This document shows positions 34,080-41,952 of a stretch of 64,000 nucleotides of DNA, one piece after another (within the stretch, counting starts at the first letter, position 1; each line of letters starts with the position of its first letter). The position numbers and the translations under genes are program-made. The stretch is from assembly GCF_001544755.2 (NCBI RefSeq), contig NZ_FCOF02000014.1, positions 62,001 through 126,000 of the forward strand, read 5' to 3'. The notes beneath the pieces are model-generated. The model did not search any database and had not been told where the DNA came from. It was given only the letters and a program-made list of their open reading frames with translations. The stretch comes from Caballeronia catudaia. GTDB lineage: Bacteria > Pseudomonadota > Gammaproteobacteria > Burkholderiales > Burkholderiaceae.

Positions 34080-35144
34080 TCAGGCGAGCAGGTGCGCGAT
34101 GGCCGCGCCGACTTCCGCGGTGTTCGCCTTGCCGCCGAGATCGCCGGTATGCGGGCCTTCCTTCAACACTGCGGAAATAGCGGACAACATCGCGTCATGC
34201 GCTTCGCGCTCGCCGAGGAAATCGAGCATCATCGCCGCCGACCAGATCATCGCGACCGGATTGGCGATGCCCTTGCCCGCGATATCCGGCGCGGAGCCAT
34301 GCACCGGCTCGAACAGCGACGGGAAGTTGCGCTCGGGATTCATGTTGGCCGAGGGCGCAATGCCGATCGTGCCCGTGCATGCGGGGCCGAGGTCCGAAAG
34401 AATGTCGCCGAAGAGATTGGTCGCGACGACCACATCGAAGCGATCCGGATTCAGCACGAAGCGCGCGCACAGAATGTCGATGTGCTGCTTGTCCCACTTG
34501 ATCTCGGGATACTGTTTGGCGATTTCGGCGGCGCGCGCATCCCACCACGGCATGCTGATCGAAATGCCATTGCTCTTCGTCGCGACGGTGATCTTCTTCT
34601 CGCGCTTTTGCGCGAGATCGAACGCGAACTTCAGCACGCGTTCCGCGCCGTGGCGCGTGAAGATCGAGGTCTGCGAGACGAACTCGCGCTCGGTGCCTTC
34701 GAACGATACGCCGCCCACCGACGAATACTCGCCTTCGGTGTTCTCGCGCACGATCATGAAGTCGATGTCGCCCGCCTTGCGATTCGCGAGCGGCGAGGGC
34801 ACGCCATCGAACAGGCGCGCCGGACGCAGATTGATGTATTGATCGAACTCGCGGCGGAACTTGAGCAGTGAGCCCCACAGCGAGATATGGTCCGGAACGG
34901 TATCGGGCCAGCCCACTGCGCCGAACAGAATCGCATCGGCGTCCTGCAGTTGCGCTTTCCAGTCGTCCGGCATCATCTGGCCGTGCTGCGCGTAGTAGTC
35001 GCAGCTCGCCCACTCGATATGCTTGTACTCGAGCGCGATATCGAAGCGCTTGCTGACGGCATCGAGCGCGCGCAATGCTTCGGGCATCACTTCCTTGCCG
35101 ATGCCGTCGCCGGGGATCACGGCAATACGATAGGTGCTGGACAT
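34080..35144 (-). CDS. ttuC: Tartrate/D-malate dehydrogenase (isopropylmalate dehydrogenase family)
   Basis: A 354-residue beta-decarboxylating dehydrogenase. IAVIPGDGIGKEVMPEALRAL, the substrate Arg region FRREFDQYINLRPARLF, and DVVVATNLFGDILSDLGPACTGTIGIAPSANMNPE identify the TtuC/DmlA group. By family it oxidises tartrate, D-malate or a related 2-hydroxy acid with NAD and a divalent metal. In this operon it lies between the Lrp regulator and the semialdehyde dehydrogenase, so its natural substrate may be a hydroxy-diacid arising in the pathway. The symbol is by family similarity. Confidence 0.85.
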   Translation of the reverse strand: MSSTYRIAVIPGDGIGKEVMPEALRALDAVSKRFDIALEYKHIEWASCDYYAQHGQMMPDDWKAQLQDADAILFGAVGWPDTVPDHISLWGSLLKFRREFDQYINLRPARLFDGVPSPLANRKAGDIDFMIVRENTEGEYSSVGGVSFEGTEREFVSQTSIFTRHGAERVLKFAFDLAQKREKKITVATKSNGISISMPWWDARAAEIAKQYPEIKWDKQHIDILCARFVLNPDRFDVVVATNLFGDILSDLGPACTGTIGIAPSANMNPERNFPSLFEPVHGSAPDIAGKGIANPVAMIWSAAMMLDFLGEREAHDAMLSAISAVLKEGPHTGDLGGKANTAEVGAAIAHLLA

Positions 35145-35250
35145 GTGCTACTCCGCGTGAAGTTATAGACGAGTTATCGACGTGAAAAAGCACGCGCGTG
35201 CAAAAAAGCGCGAGCGTGCATTCGAACAAAACAGGTTAGAGGCGGGCGCC

Positions 35251-35748
35251 TCAGTGATGGTTCTGCGAGAAGAGCGTTTCGAGCGGGTAATGCGTCTTCA
35301 CGAACGACGTCTTGATGATGACGTAGCTGAAGTACTTCTCGATGCCGATACCGCGCTCCAGCAACCCTTCGATGATGCTTTGATAGTGACTCACGCTGCG
35401 CGTGACGAACTTGAGCAGATAGTCGTAACCGCCGCTCGCCAGATGACATTCGACGATCTCGTCGACATCCTTCACGGCATTCACGAAGTTGATGAAGTCC
35501 TCGCGGCGATGATCCGCTAGCGTGACTTCCGTAAAGACCACCTGCACGTCGCCGAGCTTTTCGAGCTGAATCTGCGCGCCATAACCTACTATATAACCCG
35601 CCTTTTCCAGCCGCTTCACGCGAATCAGGCAAGGGCTGGGCGACAGACCGACCGCATCGGCGAGCTCCACGTTGGTGATGCGCCCGCGCTTCTGCAATTG
35701 CGAGAGGATACGCAGATCGATTCGGTCCAGCTTGCTGTCGTTGCTCAT
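35251..35748 (-). CDS. Lrp/AsnC-family transcriptional regulator
   Basis: A 165-residue Lrp-type protein: HTH KLDRIDLRILSQLQKRGRITNVELADAVGLSPSPCLIRVKRLEKAGYI, followed by an AsnC ligand-binding domain (VVFTEVTLADHRREDFINFVNAVKDVDEIVECHLASGGYDYLL). It sits 43 bases after the aminotransferase, inside the minus-strand operon it probably regulates. A dyad element with an AT-rich centre upstream of the aminotransferase (37332-37352) and its twin at 11178-11199 are candidate binding sites. Family members usually sense amino acids. Confidence 0.9.
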   Translation of the reverse strand: MSNDSKLDRIDLRILSQLQKRGRITNVELADAVGLSPSPCLIRVKRLEKAGYIVGYGAQIQLEKLGDVQVVFTEVTLADHRREDFINFVNAVKDVDEIVECHLASGGYDYLLKFVTRSVSHYQSIIEGLLERGIGIEKYFSYVIIKTSFVKTHYPLETLFSQNHH

Positions 35749-35791
35749 CGCGGCGGGATTGGTCTCGCATGTCGGCGGTCGGTCGATGTTA

Positions 35792-37201
35792 TCACGCAGC
35801 CGCGCGCGAACTGAAGCCCGATCCGCCCTTCAATGCGTCGCGCACCTCGCTTTGCGCGAGGACATCGTCGAGCGTTTTCGTGAGGCGCTCGAACAGCATG
35901 TCGAAGTTGGCTTCGGTATAGCAGAGCGCTGGCGCGAAGCCGAGAATGTTATCGCCGAAAGCGCGAAACACGAGGCCGTTGCCATACGCGGCGGCGGCGA
36001 TGCGATCCGGCAGTTTCAGCGCTGCATCGAAGCCGCGCTTGCTGTCTTTATCGGCGACGAGTTCGAGCGCGCCGAGCAAGCCGCGATGACGCGAATCGCC
36101 GACCAGCGGATGCGCGAGCAGCGCATCGAGCCCTTGCGCGAAACGCGGCGCCTGCGCCTGGCCGTTCGCGAGCAGGCCGCCTTCGTGATAGAGCCGCATG
36201 ACTTCGAGGCCGATGGCCGCGCTCACCGGATGCGCCGAGTACGTGTGGCCGTGCCCGACGGGAGCGGACGCGTCGCCGCCGTCCTTGATGCCCTGATAGA
36301 CCGCATCGGACATGAGGACCGCGCCCATCGGCGCATAGCCCGCGGTCAGGCCCTTGGCGACCGTCATCAGATCCGGCTCGACGCCTTCGCCTTCGCACGC
36401 GAACAAGGGACCGGTGCGGCCGAAGCCCGTGATGACTTCATCGGCGACGAAGAGAATGTCGAGCTTGCGGCATGCTTCGCGCATCGCCTTCAACCAGCCT
36501 GCGGGCGGCACGATCACGCCGCCCGAGCCTTGAATCGGCTCGCAGAAGAAGGCCGCGACCTTGTCCGCGCCGAGTTCCGCGACCTTTGCTTCGAGCGCTT
36601 GCACCGATGCCGCGATCAGCGCGGCGTCATCGGCGTAATCGTTGCGATACGCATACGGCGACGGAATGTGATGCTGCGTCGGCAGCGGCAGATCGAAGTT
36701 GCGATGGAACGCGGGCAACGCGGTCAGCCCCGCGCCGATCGACGACGAGCCGTGATAGCCGCGTTGCAGCGCGATGAAATGCTTCTTCGACGGACGGCCG
36801 GTCGCGTTGTAGTAGTGCGTGATGAAGCGCAGCGCCGAATCGACGGCATCCGAGCCGCCGAGCGTGAAGTACACGTGTTGCAGCGATGCGGGCGCGAGTT
36901 CGGCGAGCTTCGCGGCCAGTTCGATCGCGGGCTCGGAGCCGAAGTGGAAATAGCCCGTCGCGTAGGGCAGCTTCGCCATCTGCTTCGCGGCGGCCTCGAC
37001 GATGCTCGCGTGGCCATAACCCGTGTTCACGCACCACAGGCCCGAGAACGCGTCGAGCAGTTCCTTGCCTTCGATATCGCGCAGGAACACGCCATCGGCG
37101 GAATCGAGCACGGTGACGCCACGCGCCTCGTGCGCGCGATAGCTGACGACGGGGTGGATCAGATGTTTGCGGTCGGACTCGACAAGCGATTGGTTCGGCA
37201 T
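35792..37201 (-). CDS. Class III omega-aminotransferase, PLP-dependent
   Basis: A 469-residue class III aminotransferase with FSGLWCVNTGYGHASIVEAAAKQM, the glycine-rich GGSDAVDSALRF, the PLP-contacting VADEVITGFGRTG (Asp) and the Schiff-base Lys283 in VAKGLTAGYAPMG. Relatives act on putrescine, beta-alanine, taurine or 2,4-diaminobutyrate with pyruvate or 2-oxoglutarate as acceptor. With the downstream GabD-type ALDH it forms the classic pair amine to semialdehyde to acid. It is the first gene of the operon after a 154-base gap carrying a dyad element. Confidence 0.88.
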   Translation of the reverse strand: MPNQSLVESDRKHLIHPVVSYRAHEARGVTVLDSADGVFLRDIEGKELLDAFSGLWCVNTGYGHASIVEAAAKQMAKLPYATGYFHFGSEPAIELAAKLAELAPASLQHVYFTLGGSDAVDSALRFITHYYNATGRPSKKHFIALQRGYHGSSSIGAGLTALPAFHRNFDLPLPTQHHIPSPYAYRNDYADDAALIAASVQALEAKVAELGADKVAAFFCEPIQGSGGVIVPPAGWLKAMREACRKLDILFVADEVITGFGRTGPLFACEGEGVEPDLMTVAKGLTAGYAPMGAVLMSDAVYQGIKDGGDASAPVGHGHTYSAHPVSAAIGLEVMRLYHEGGLLANGQAQAPRFAQGLDALLAHPLVGDSRHRGLLGALELVADKDSKRGFDAALKLPDRIAAAAYGNGLVFRAFGDNILGFAPALCYTEANFDMLFERLTKTLDDVLAQSEVRDALKGGSGFSSRAAA

Positions 37202-37331
37202 GATGCGGCTCTCTCTCTCTTCGCGAAGGGGGCGGAATGGCTCTTGACCGTTTCATACTAGCCGCGAAGCCCTAATGCGCGCATCGCCAAAAGAATCGTC
37301 AAAGAAAGCAAATGCGCTTTTTTCGGGGCGT

Positions 37332-37352
37332 GCGCAGCATTTTGTGCTGCGC
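37332..37352. promoter_or_regulatory. Dyad element upstream of the aminotransferase operon
   Basis: Inverted 7-base arms GCGCAGC and GCTGCGC flank the AT-rich centre ATTTTGT. The core 15-mer GCATTTTGTGCTGCG (37337-37351) is identical to 11182-11196. It lies about 130 bases before the aminotransferase start, and just after the GhrA-like stop. It is a candidate Lrp/AsnC operator; a terminator is less likely because no U-run follows. Confidence 0.5.
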
Positions 37353-37356
37353 CCTT

Positions 37357-38283
37357 TCAATACCCGCGCGCACGGTCGATCGCGCCGATCAGCGGCAGGC
37401 CCGCGCGATGGCGGCGCAGGTTATCCAGCACGACGTCGACGGCGGTTTCCGGACGCGTCGCGCTCGCGATATGCGGCGTCAGGCGGACGCGCGGATGTGT
37501 CCAGAAAGCATGCTCGCGCGGCAAGGGTTCGGGATCGGTGACATCGAGAATCGCGGCATGGAGGTGGCCGCTATTCAACGCGTCGAGCAAATCCTGCTGA
37601 ACGACGTGCGGGCCGCGGCCGACGTTGATGAACGATGCGCCTTTCGGCAGCTTGTCGAATACGCGCTTGTCGATGAGACCGCGCGTTGCGTCCGTGAGCG
37701 GCAACAGGCACACGAGGATATCGGTGCGGGCGAGAAAGGCATCGAACGAATCGGCGCCCGCAAAACATTCGACGCCTTCTATCTCGTGCGCAAAGCGGCT
37801 CCAGCCCGCGCAACGAAAGCCGAAGAGGTTCAGCGTCTTCAGCACGGCGGTGCCGAGCATGCCTAGGCCGAGCACGCCGACGCGCCGTGTCGATGCGGCG
37901 CGCACGGGCATTTCGCGCCACACGCCTTCGCGTTGCAGCGCGGCGTAATCGAAGAGATCGCGATGAATCGTGAGCACTGACTGCGTCACGTATTCGACCA
38001 TGCCTTCGACGATGCCCGGCTCCGTCATCCGCACCACGGCGATATGCGGCGGCACGCCCGAGAGATCGAACTGATCGATGCCCGCGCCCGTCGAGAAGAT
38101 CACTTCGAGATTGGGAAAGGCTTGCGTGACATCGGCGGGCGGCTCCCACGCGGCGAGATAGCGCACGGCGGCGGGATCGCCGATCTCGGGCCATAAGCGG
38201 AACGGCACGTCCGGCGCTTTTTGCGCGAAGAGCTGCGCCCACTGCCTGCCGCGTTCGAGATTGGCTTTATAGAGGATCGTCAT
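37357..38283 (-). CDS. ghrA: Glyoxylate/hydroxypyruvate reductase A-like 2-hydroxyacid dehydrogenase
   Basis: A 308-residue D-2-hydroxyacid dehydrogenase of the GhrA branch. NAD(P) motif VGVLGLGMLGTAVLKTLNLFGF; later NVGRGPHVVQQDLLDAL with the substrate Arg, and catalytic His in TPHIASATRPETA. By family it reduces glyoxylate or hydroxypyruvate in the cytoplasm. The ATG at 38283 (MTILYKA) is chosen because the domain begins there; the longer frame overlaps the GNAT gene. It lies 4 bases after the GNAT stop, so the two are co-transcribed. Confidence 0.85.
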   Translation of the reverse strand: MTILYKANLERGRQWAQLFAQKAPDVPFRLWPEIGDPAAVRYLAAWEPPADVTQAFPNLEVIFSTGAGIDQFDLSGVPPHIAVVRMTEPGIVEGMVEYVTQSVLTIHRDLFDYAALQREGVWREMPVRAASTRRVGVLGLGMLGTAVLKTLNLFGFRCAGWSRFAHEIEGVECFAGADSFDAFLARTDILVCLLPLTDATRGLIDKRVFDKLPKGASFINVGRGPHVVQQDLLDALNSGHLHAAILDVTDPEPLPREHAFWTHPRVRLTPHIASATRPETAVDVVLDNLRRHRAGLPLIGAIDRARGY

Positions 38284-38287
38284 GGGC

Positions 38288-39172
38288 TTAGCCGAGCGCC
38301 TGATTGATGATCGCGAATTGCGCGACGGATGCATCGCGCGATGGCGTGCCGTTGCGAGCCATCTTGATGACCGTATCGACGCGCTTCAGCCCGATACGTT
38401 CGAGCCAGTCCGCGAGACCGCTTTCGTCCGGCGTGTCGATGCGCGTGAACCTGCCTTCGTTGCGCCCGAGCCAGTGCGCGATGAGCGCTTGCGCGCGGCG
38501 CACGTGCTGTCCATCGTCCGTGAGCGATACCACCGGGCCGATCGCATGGCCGCGCCCGAATTCACGGATGAGCGCGAAGCCCAGCGCTTCGCCATCGCGT
38601 TCGAGCACGACGCCTTGCGCGACGTTCAGCAGCGAAGGGAGCAATACGCTTCTGTCGAATCCGCTCGCGCGCGAGGCGAGGGCGACGAGCGTGTCGGTGT
38701 CGCGCGGCTCGATTGTTCGAATGTGCTCGCCGCGCTGCAAGTCGATGCGCGGCACGGTGAAATCGGCGGATTGATGCTGATGTATCGCACCGATGCGCGT
38801 GAAGCCGAGCTTGGCGTACAGCGGCTCGCCGGCGGGCGTCGCGTGCAGCACGGTAATGCGTTCGCCGAGCGCTTCGAGCAGCAGTTCCATCAGCGTGCGG
38901 CCGATGCCCTTGCCCTGGCAGTCCGGCGCGACGATCACCATGCCGAGCGATCCGCCGTTCTCGCCGAACGTCCAGAAGAGCGCGGTGCCGACGACACGGT
39001 CGCCGTCCTGCGCGACGAAGCCCTCGCCGGCATCGTGGACGAAGCGCCAGTCGTCGGCGCGATGCGGCCATTTGACTTCGACCGATAACGCGTGCGCCGC
39101 GGGGATATCGTCGGCGGTGAAGGGGCGATACAGAAGAGTGGATGTTTCGGCGGGGGACACGGCATGCTCCAC
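38288..39172 (-). CDS. GNAT-family N-acetyltransferase with YitH-type C-terminal domain
   Basis: A 294-residue paralog of the GNAT at 8550. TADDIPAAHALSVEVKWPHRADDWRF opens the domain, the acetyl-CoA loop is VIVAPDCQGKGIGRTLMELLL (about residues 80-100), and a YitH-like second domain follows. It heads a two-gene unit with the GhrA-like reductase. The region upstream carries the same bipartite element as the first GNAT gene with identical spacing. Acetylation of an amine intermediate is expected but the substrate is unknown. Confidence 0.82.
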   Translation of the reverse strand: MEHAVSPAETSTLLYRPFTADDIPAAHALSVEVKWPHRADDWRFVHDAGEGFVAQDGDRVVGTALFWTFGENGGSLGMVIVAPDCQGKGIGRTLMELLLEALGERITVLHATPAGEPLYAKLGFTRIGAIHQHQSADFTVPRIDLQRGEHIRTIEPRDTDTLVALASRASGFDRSVLLPSLLNVAQGVVLERDGEALGFALIREFGRGHAIGPVVSLTDDGQHVRRAQALIAHWLGRNEGRFTRIDTPDESGLADWLERIGLKRVDTVIKMARNGTPSRDASVAQFAIINQALG

Positions 39173-39189
39173 GTCAGAGAATGCCGCTT

Positions 39190-39226
39190 ACTTTGACACG
39201 CACGCCATCACGCGGATAGGACGATC
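39190..39226. promoter_or_regulatory. Bipartite element, second copy
   Basis: ACTTTGACAC (39190-39199) and TAGGACGATC (39217-39226) separated by 17 bases, identical in both blocks and spacing to 9455-9491. It lies 18 bases upstream of the GNAT start. As no forward-strand gene follows, the conserved function is most easily read as control of the minus-strand GNAT gene. Confidence 0.55.
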
Positions 39227-39229
39227 CTG

Positions 39230-39757
39230 TTATGGATAGTGAACGGCGTCGGGAGACAGGACGGACGCGCCTTGCGTCAGATGCGCTTCTTCGATGCGGT
39301 CATCGCCCATGAGATGAAACACGGTCTCGCCGCGGGCAAGCAGATAGTCCGCGACGATGCGCCTGTGACAGCGCCACCAGACCGCCTCCGAGCACATCAC
39401 GGCGCAGCGTGTTGTGCGTCCCAGCTCGATCAGCCGTGCAAGGCCTTCGCGAAAGGAAGCCGATAGCGCGTAGTCCGCGTAATTGTGAAAGCTCTGGTTC
39501 TCCCAGAAGCCGTTCACATCGGGAGCGATGTCTTTCGACTTGGCGCGAAGCCCGCCGAGTTCCTTGATGCGCTCGTATCCGATCCGATGAGCTTCGAGGC
39601 TCGCGGGCAACGTATCCGCGTTGAATTGCGGATTCGTTCGGGATTTCGGCACGGTGCGGATATCGACGACCACGCCGACCGCCGCCGCCTTCAGCAACGT
39701 CGCCAGTTCTTCGATCGTGCGGGTCGAGTGGCCGACCGTATGGAAGGGAAGGTTCAT
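39230..39757 (-). CDS. DUF488 family protein
   Basis: A 175-residue DUF488 protein: FHTVGHSTRTIEELATLLKAAAVGVVVDIRTVPKSRTNPQFN at the N-terminus and the diagnostic CSEAVWWRCHRRIVADYLLARG near residues 120-141. Function is not established for the family. The ATG at 39757 overlaps the stop of the MFS transporter by 4 bases (ATGA), so it is co-translated with the transporter. The frame continues open upstream through the transporter gene, but that part is only a shadow reading. Confidence 0.85.
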   Translation of the reverse strand: MNLPFHTVGHSTRTIEELATLLKAAAVGVVVDIRTVPKSRTNPQFNADTLPASLEAHRIGYERIKELGGLRAKSKDIAPDVNGFWENQSFHNYADYALSASFREGLARLIELGRTTRCAVMCSEAVWWRCHRRIVADYLLARGETVFHLMGDDRIEEAHLTQGASVLSPDAVHYP

Positions 39758-40962
39758 GCGCGCTTTGCAGCATGCAGTGTGCCGCGCATGCCGAGCCAGG
39801 CCAGTCCCGCCGCGCCCAGCGCGAGCGCCGCCACGGCGATCCATAACGCGATGGAGAACGATCCGGTGTGCTCCGCGATCGGCGCCGCGACCAATGGTCC
39901 GACGATCTGCCCGAGGCCATAGGCCGCCGTCGCGTAACCCATCAGACCGGCGGCGGCCTCGCCGCGCAAACGGCGTGCTTCGCGCATCGCGAACAGGGTG
40001 ATGGCGGTGAACGGCAAGCCGAGCAGCAGGCTGCCGAGCCCGAAGCCGGGCGCGGTCGGAAACACGATGCCAAGACAGATGCCGAGCGCCTGAATGACGT
40101 AGCACGCCGCCGACAGCAGCCGGTTGTCCCACGACAGCGGCAGCCGCGCCGCGACCAGCGCGCCCGCGATCAGCGCGAGGCCGAACGCCGGCCAGAACAG
40201 ATCGGGCCACGGCGAGCCCGGCAGCGCCTGCCGCGCGATCACGGGCAGAAACGTCGCAGTGATGATGTAGCCGAATCCCGCGAGACTGTAGAGGCCGACG
40301 AGACCGATGGAATCGACGCGCGTCGAGACGGGTGCCGCGCTGTCGGCCACGCGCGCACGGCCATGCGCCGCCGGTGCCTGGCGTGCGAACGCCTTCCATA
40401 CGATGATGCCCGCCACGCCCGAGCACAGCGCGAAGCCGATCCACACCGATGGCGCGGGCACGTCGAGCGCGGCGGCGACGGCGCCCAGCAGGCCGGTCGC
40501 GACGATGCCCACGCCCGGCCCCGCGTAGATCACGCCGCCTAAGCCATGCGCGTCGAGTTCCGCGAGCCGTCGCAAACCCCATTGCGATGCGAACACGAAG
40601 GCCCACGCGCTCACGACGCCCGCCGCGAAGCGGATCGCGGCCCACAGCCAGAAAAGATGGACGACGCCCATCGCGAGCGTCAGAACGATCGTCGATGCCA
40701 GCGCGAGGCGCACCATGCGCGCGTGATCGACGCGGATCGCCGCGCACGACAGCGCGCCGATCAGATAGCCAGCGTAATTCGCCGATGCGAGCCAGCCGCC
40801 GTGCCGGATATCGAGCGCGCCGCTTTTGAGCATCAGCGGCAGGAGCGGCGTGAACGCGAAGCGCCCGACGCCCAGCGCCACCGCGAGCACGACGGCGCAT
40901 GCAAGCGCGGCGTTTCGCGCGTGATGAGCGGGCAGCGAGGAAGCGTGGGCTGGAGAAGCCAT
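39754..40962 (-). CDS. MFS transporter (YbfB/YjiJ-like)
   Basis: A 402-residue membrane protein with about twelve hydrophobic helices. The first is AALACAVVLAVALGVGRFAFTPLLPLML, whose GRFAFTP-LP segment is characteristic of the YbfB/YjiJ group of the major facilitator superfamily. The ATG at 40962 is preferred over a TTG seven codons upstream. The transported compound is unknown; export of a metabolite or drug is common in the group. It is divergent from the LysR at 41058, its likely regulator. Confidence 0.87.
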   Translation of the reverse strand: MASPAHASSLPAHHARNAALACAVVLAVALGVGRFAFTPLLPLMLKSGALDIRHGGWLASANYAGYLIGALSCAAIRVDHARMVRLALASTIVLTLAMGVVHLFWLWAAIRFAAGVVSAWAFVFASQWGLRRLAELDAHGLGGVIYAGPGVGIVATGLLGAVAAALDVPAPSVWIGFALCSGVAGIIVWKAFARQAPAAHGRARVADSAAPVSTRVDSIGLVGLYSLAGFGYIITATFLPVIARQALPGSPWPDLFWPAFGLALIAGALVAARLPLSWDNRLLSAACYVIQALGICLGIVFPTAPGFGLGSLLLGLPFTAITLFAMREARRLRGEAAAGLMGYATAAYGLGQIVGPLVAAPIAEHTGSFSIALWIAVAALALGAAGLAWLGMRGTLHAAKRA

Positions 40963-40998
40963 GAAGGAATGATAGAAGCGCAATGGAACGATCGTAGC

Positions 40999-41028
40999 TT
41001 GACCGCATCATCTTGAAAAATGAATAAT
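40999..41028 (+). promoter_or_regulatory. Candidate sigma70 promoter of the LysR gene
   Basis: TTGACC (40999-41004), an 18-base spacer and AATAAT (41023-41028) lie in the 95-base gap between the divergent MFS and LysR genes, directed toward LysR. The match is moderate and no transcript data are available. Confidence 0.35.
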
Positions 41029-41057
41029 CGAGATTCGATGCATCTTCGGAAAAGATC

Positions 41058-41930
41058 ATGGATCTTGCAGCGCTGACGATTTTCCGGGCGGTCGTGCGCG
41101 AGAACGGCGTGACGCGCGCGGCGGCCAAGCTCAATCGTGTGCAGTCGAACGTGACGACGCGCATCCGTCAGCTAGAGGAAACGCTCGGCACGGACCTTTT
41201 CATTCGCGATGGCCGCCGTCTCGTGCTGACGCCCGCGGGCGAAACCCTGCTGCCGTACGCGGAACGTCTGCTCGCGCTCGCTGAAGAAGCGCGTCACGCG
41301 GTCAGCGAGAACCGTCCGCAGGGGCGGCTGCGTCTCGGCACGATGGAAAGCACGGCGGCGAGCCGTCTGCCGCGCGTGCTGGCGACGTATCACCAGCGCT
41401 GGCCGCAGGTGACGCTGGAACTGGCGACGGGCGTGACGCGCGCGCTCATCGAAAGCGTGCGCGCGTTCGAAGTCGACGCGGCGGTGATCGCGCGCCCGAT
41501 CGAGCCGGACGCGCTGCCCGCCGAGCAGTTCGAATCCGTGCCGGTGTTCAGGGAAGAGCTGGCGTTGATCACGCCGCGCGGGCGGCATCCGGCCGCGATG
41601 GCGGACGATGCGGCCGGGCTGACGCTGGTCGCGTTCGAGCGCGGCTGCGCGTACCGCTCATACGCGATGCGCTGGTACGAGCGGCAAAAGATCAGGCCGG
41701 CGCGCGTGCTGGAGCTGGGTTCGTATCATGCGATCGTCGCGTGCGTGGCGGCGGGCGCGGGCGTCGCGGTCGCGCCGCGCTCGGTGCTCGAACTGGCGCG
41801 TCTCGGCGATGAAGTCGATCTCCATCCGATGGGCGCGCTCGGCCAGATCGACACGCTGCTGGTCTGGCGCAAGGGGCACTTTTCTGCGGCGCTCAATGCG
41901 ATGCGGGATTTGCTGACGGAGGGGATTTGA
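41058..41930 (+). CDS. LysR-family transcriptional regulator next to the MFS gene
   Basis: A 290-residue LysR protein with HTH MDLAALTIFRAVVRENGVTRAAAKLNRVQSNVTTRIRQLEETLG and a complete effector domain (ending SVLELARLGDEVDLHPMGALGQIDTLLVW). The HTH resembles regulators such as GltR/PecT-like LysR proteins that act on divergently transcribed transporters. Divergent arrangement with the MFS gene supports control of export. The inducer is unknown. Confidence 0.9.
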   Translation: MDLAALTIFRAVVRENGVTRAAAKLNRVQSNVTTRIRQLEETLGTDLFIRDGRRLVLTPAGETLLPYAERLLALAEEARHAVSENRPQGRLRLGTMESTAASRLPRVLATYHQRWPQVTLELATGVTRALIESVRAFEVDAAVIARPIEPDALPAEQFESVPVFREELALITPRGRHPAAMADDAAGLTLVAFERGCAYRSYAMRWYERQKIRPARVLELGSYHAIVACVAAGAGVAVAPRSVLELARLGDEVDLHPMGALGQIDTLLVWRKGHFSAALNAMRDLLTEGI

Positions 41931-41952
41931 CGCAAGGATCGGCGTCGATCAT

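Noticed and set aside
35784..35795. GATGTTATCAC upstream of the Lrp gene, considered as a fourth LysR-type site
   Set aside because: It overlaps the aminotransferase stop codon, lacks dyad symmetry and has no promoter at the right distance.
37202..37356. GC-rich inverted repeat considered as a rho-independent terminator of the ghrA unit
   Set aside because: No run of U follows the hairpin on the transcribed strand, and its core is duplicated at 11 kb upstream of another operon, favouring an operator.
39758..41164. N-terminal extension that would fuse DUF488 with more than 450 upstream residues
   Set aside because: The extension is an out-of-frame reading of the MFS transporter; the ATG at 39757 with a 4-base overlap gives the normal family length.
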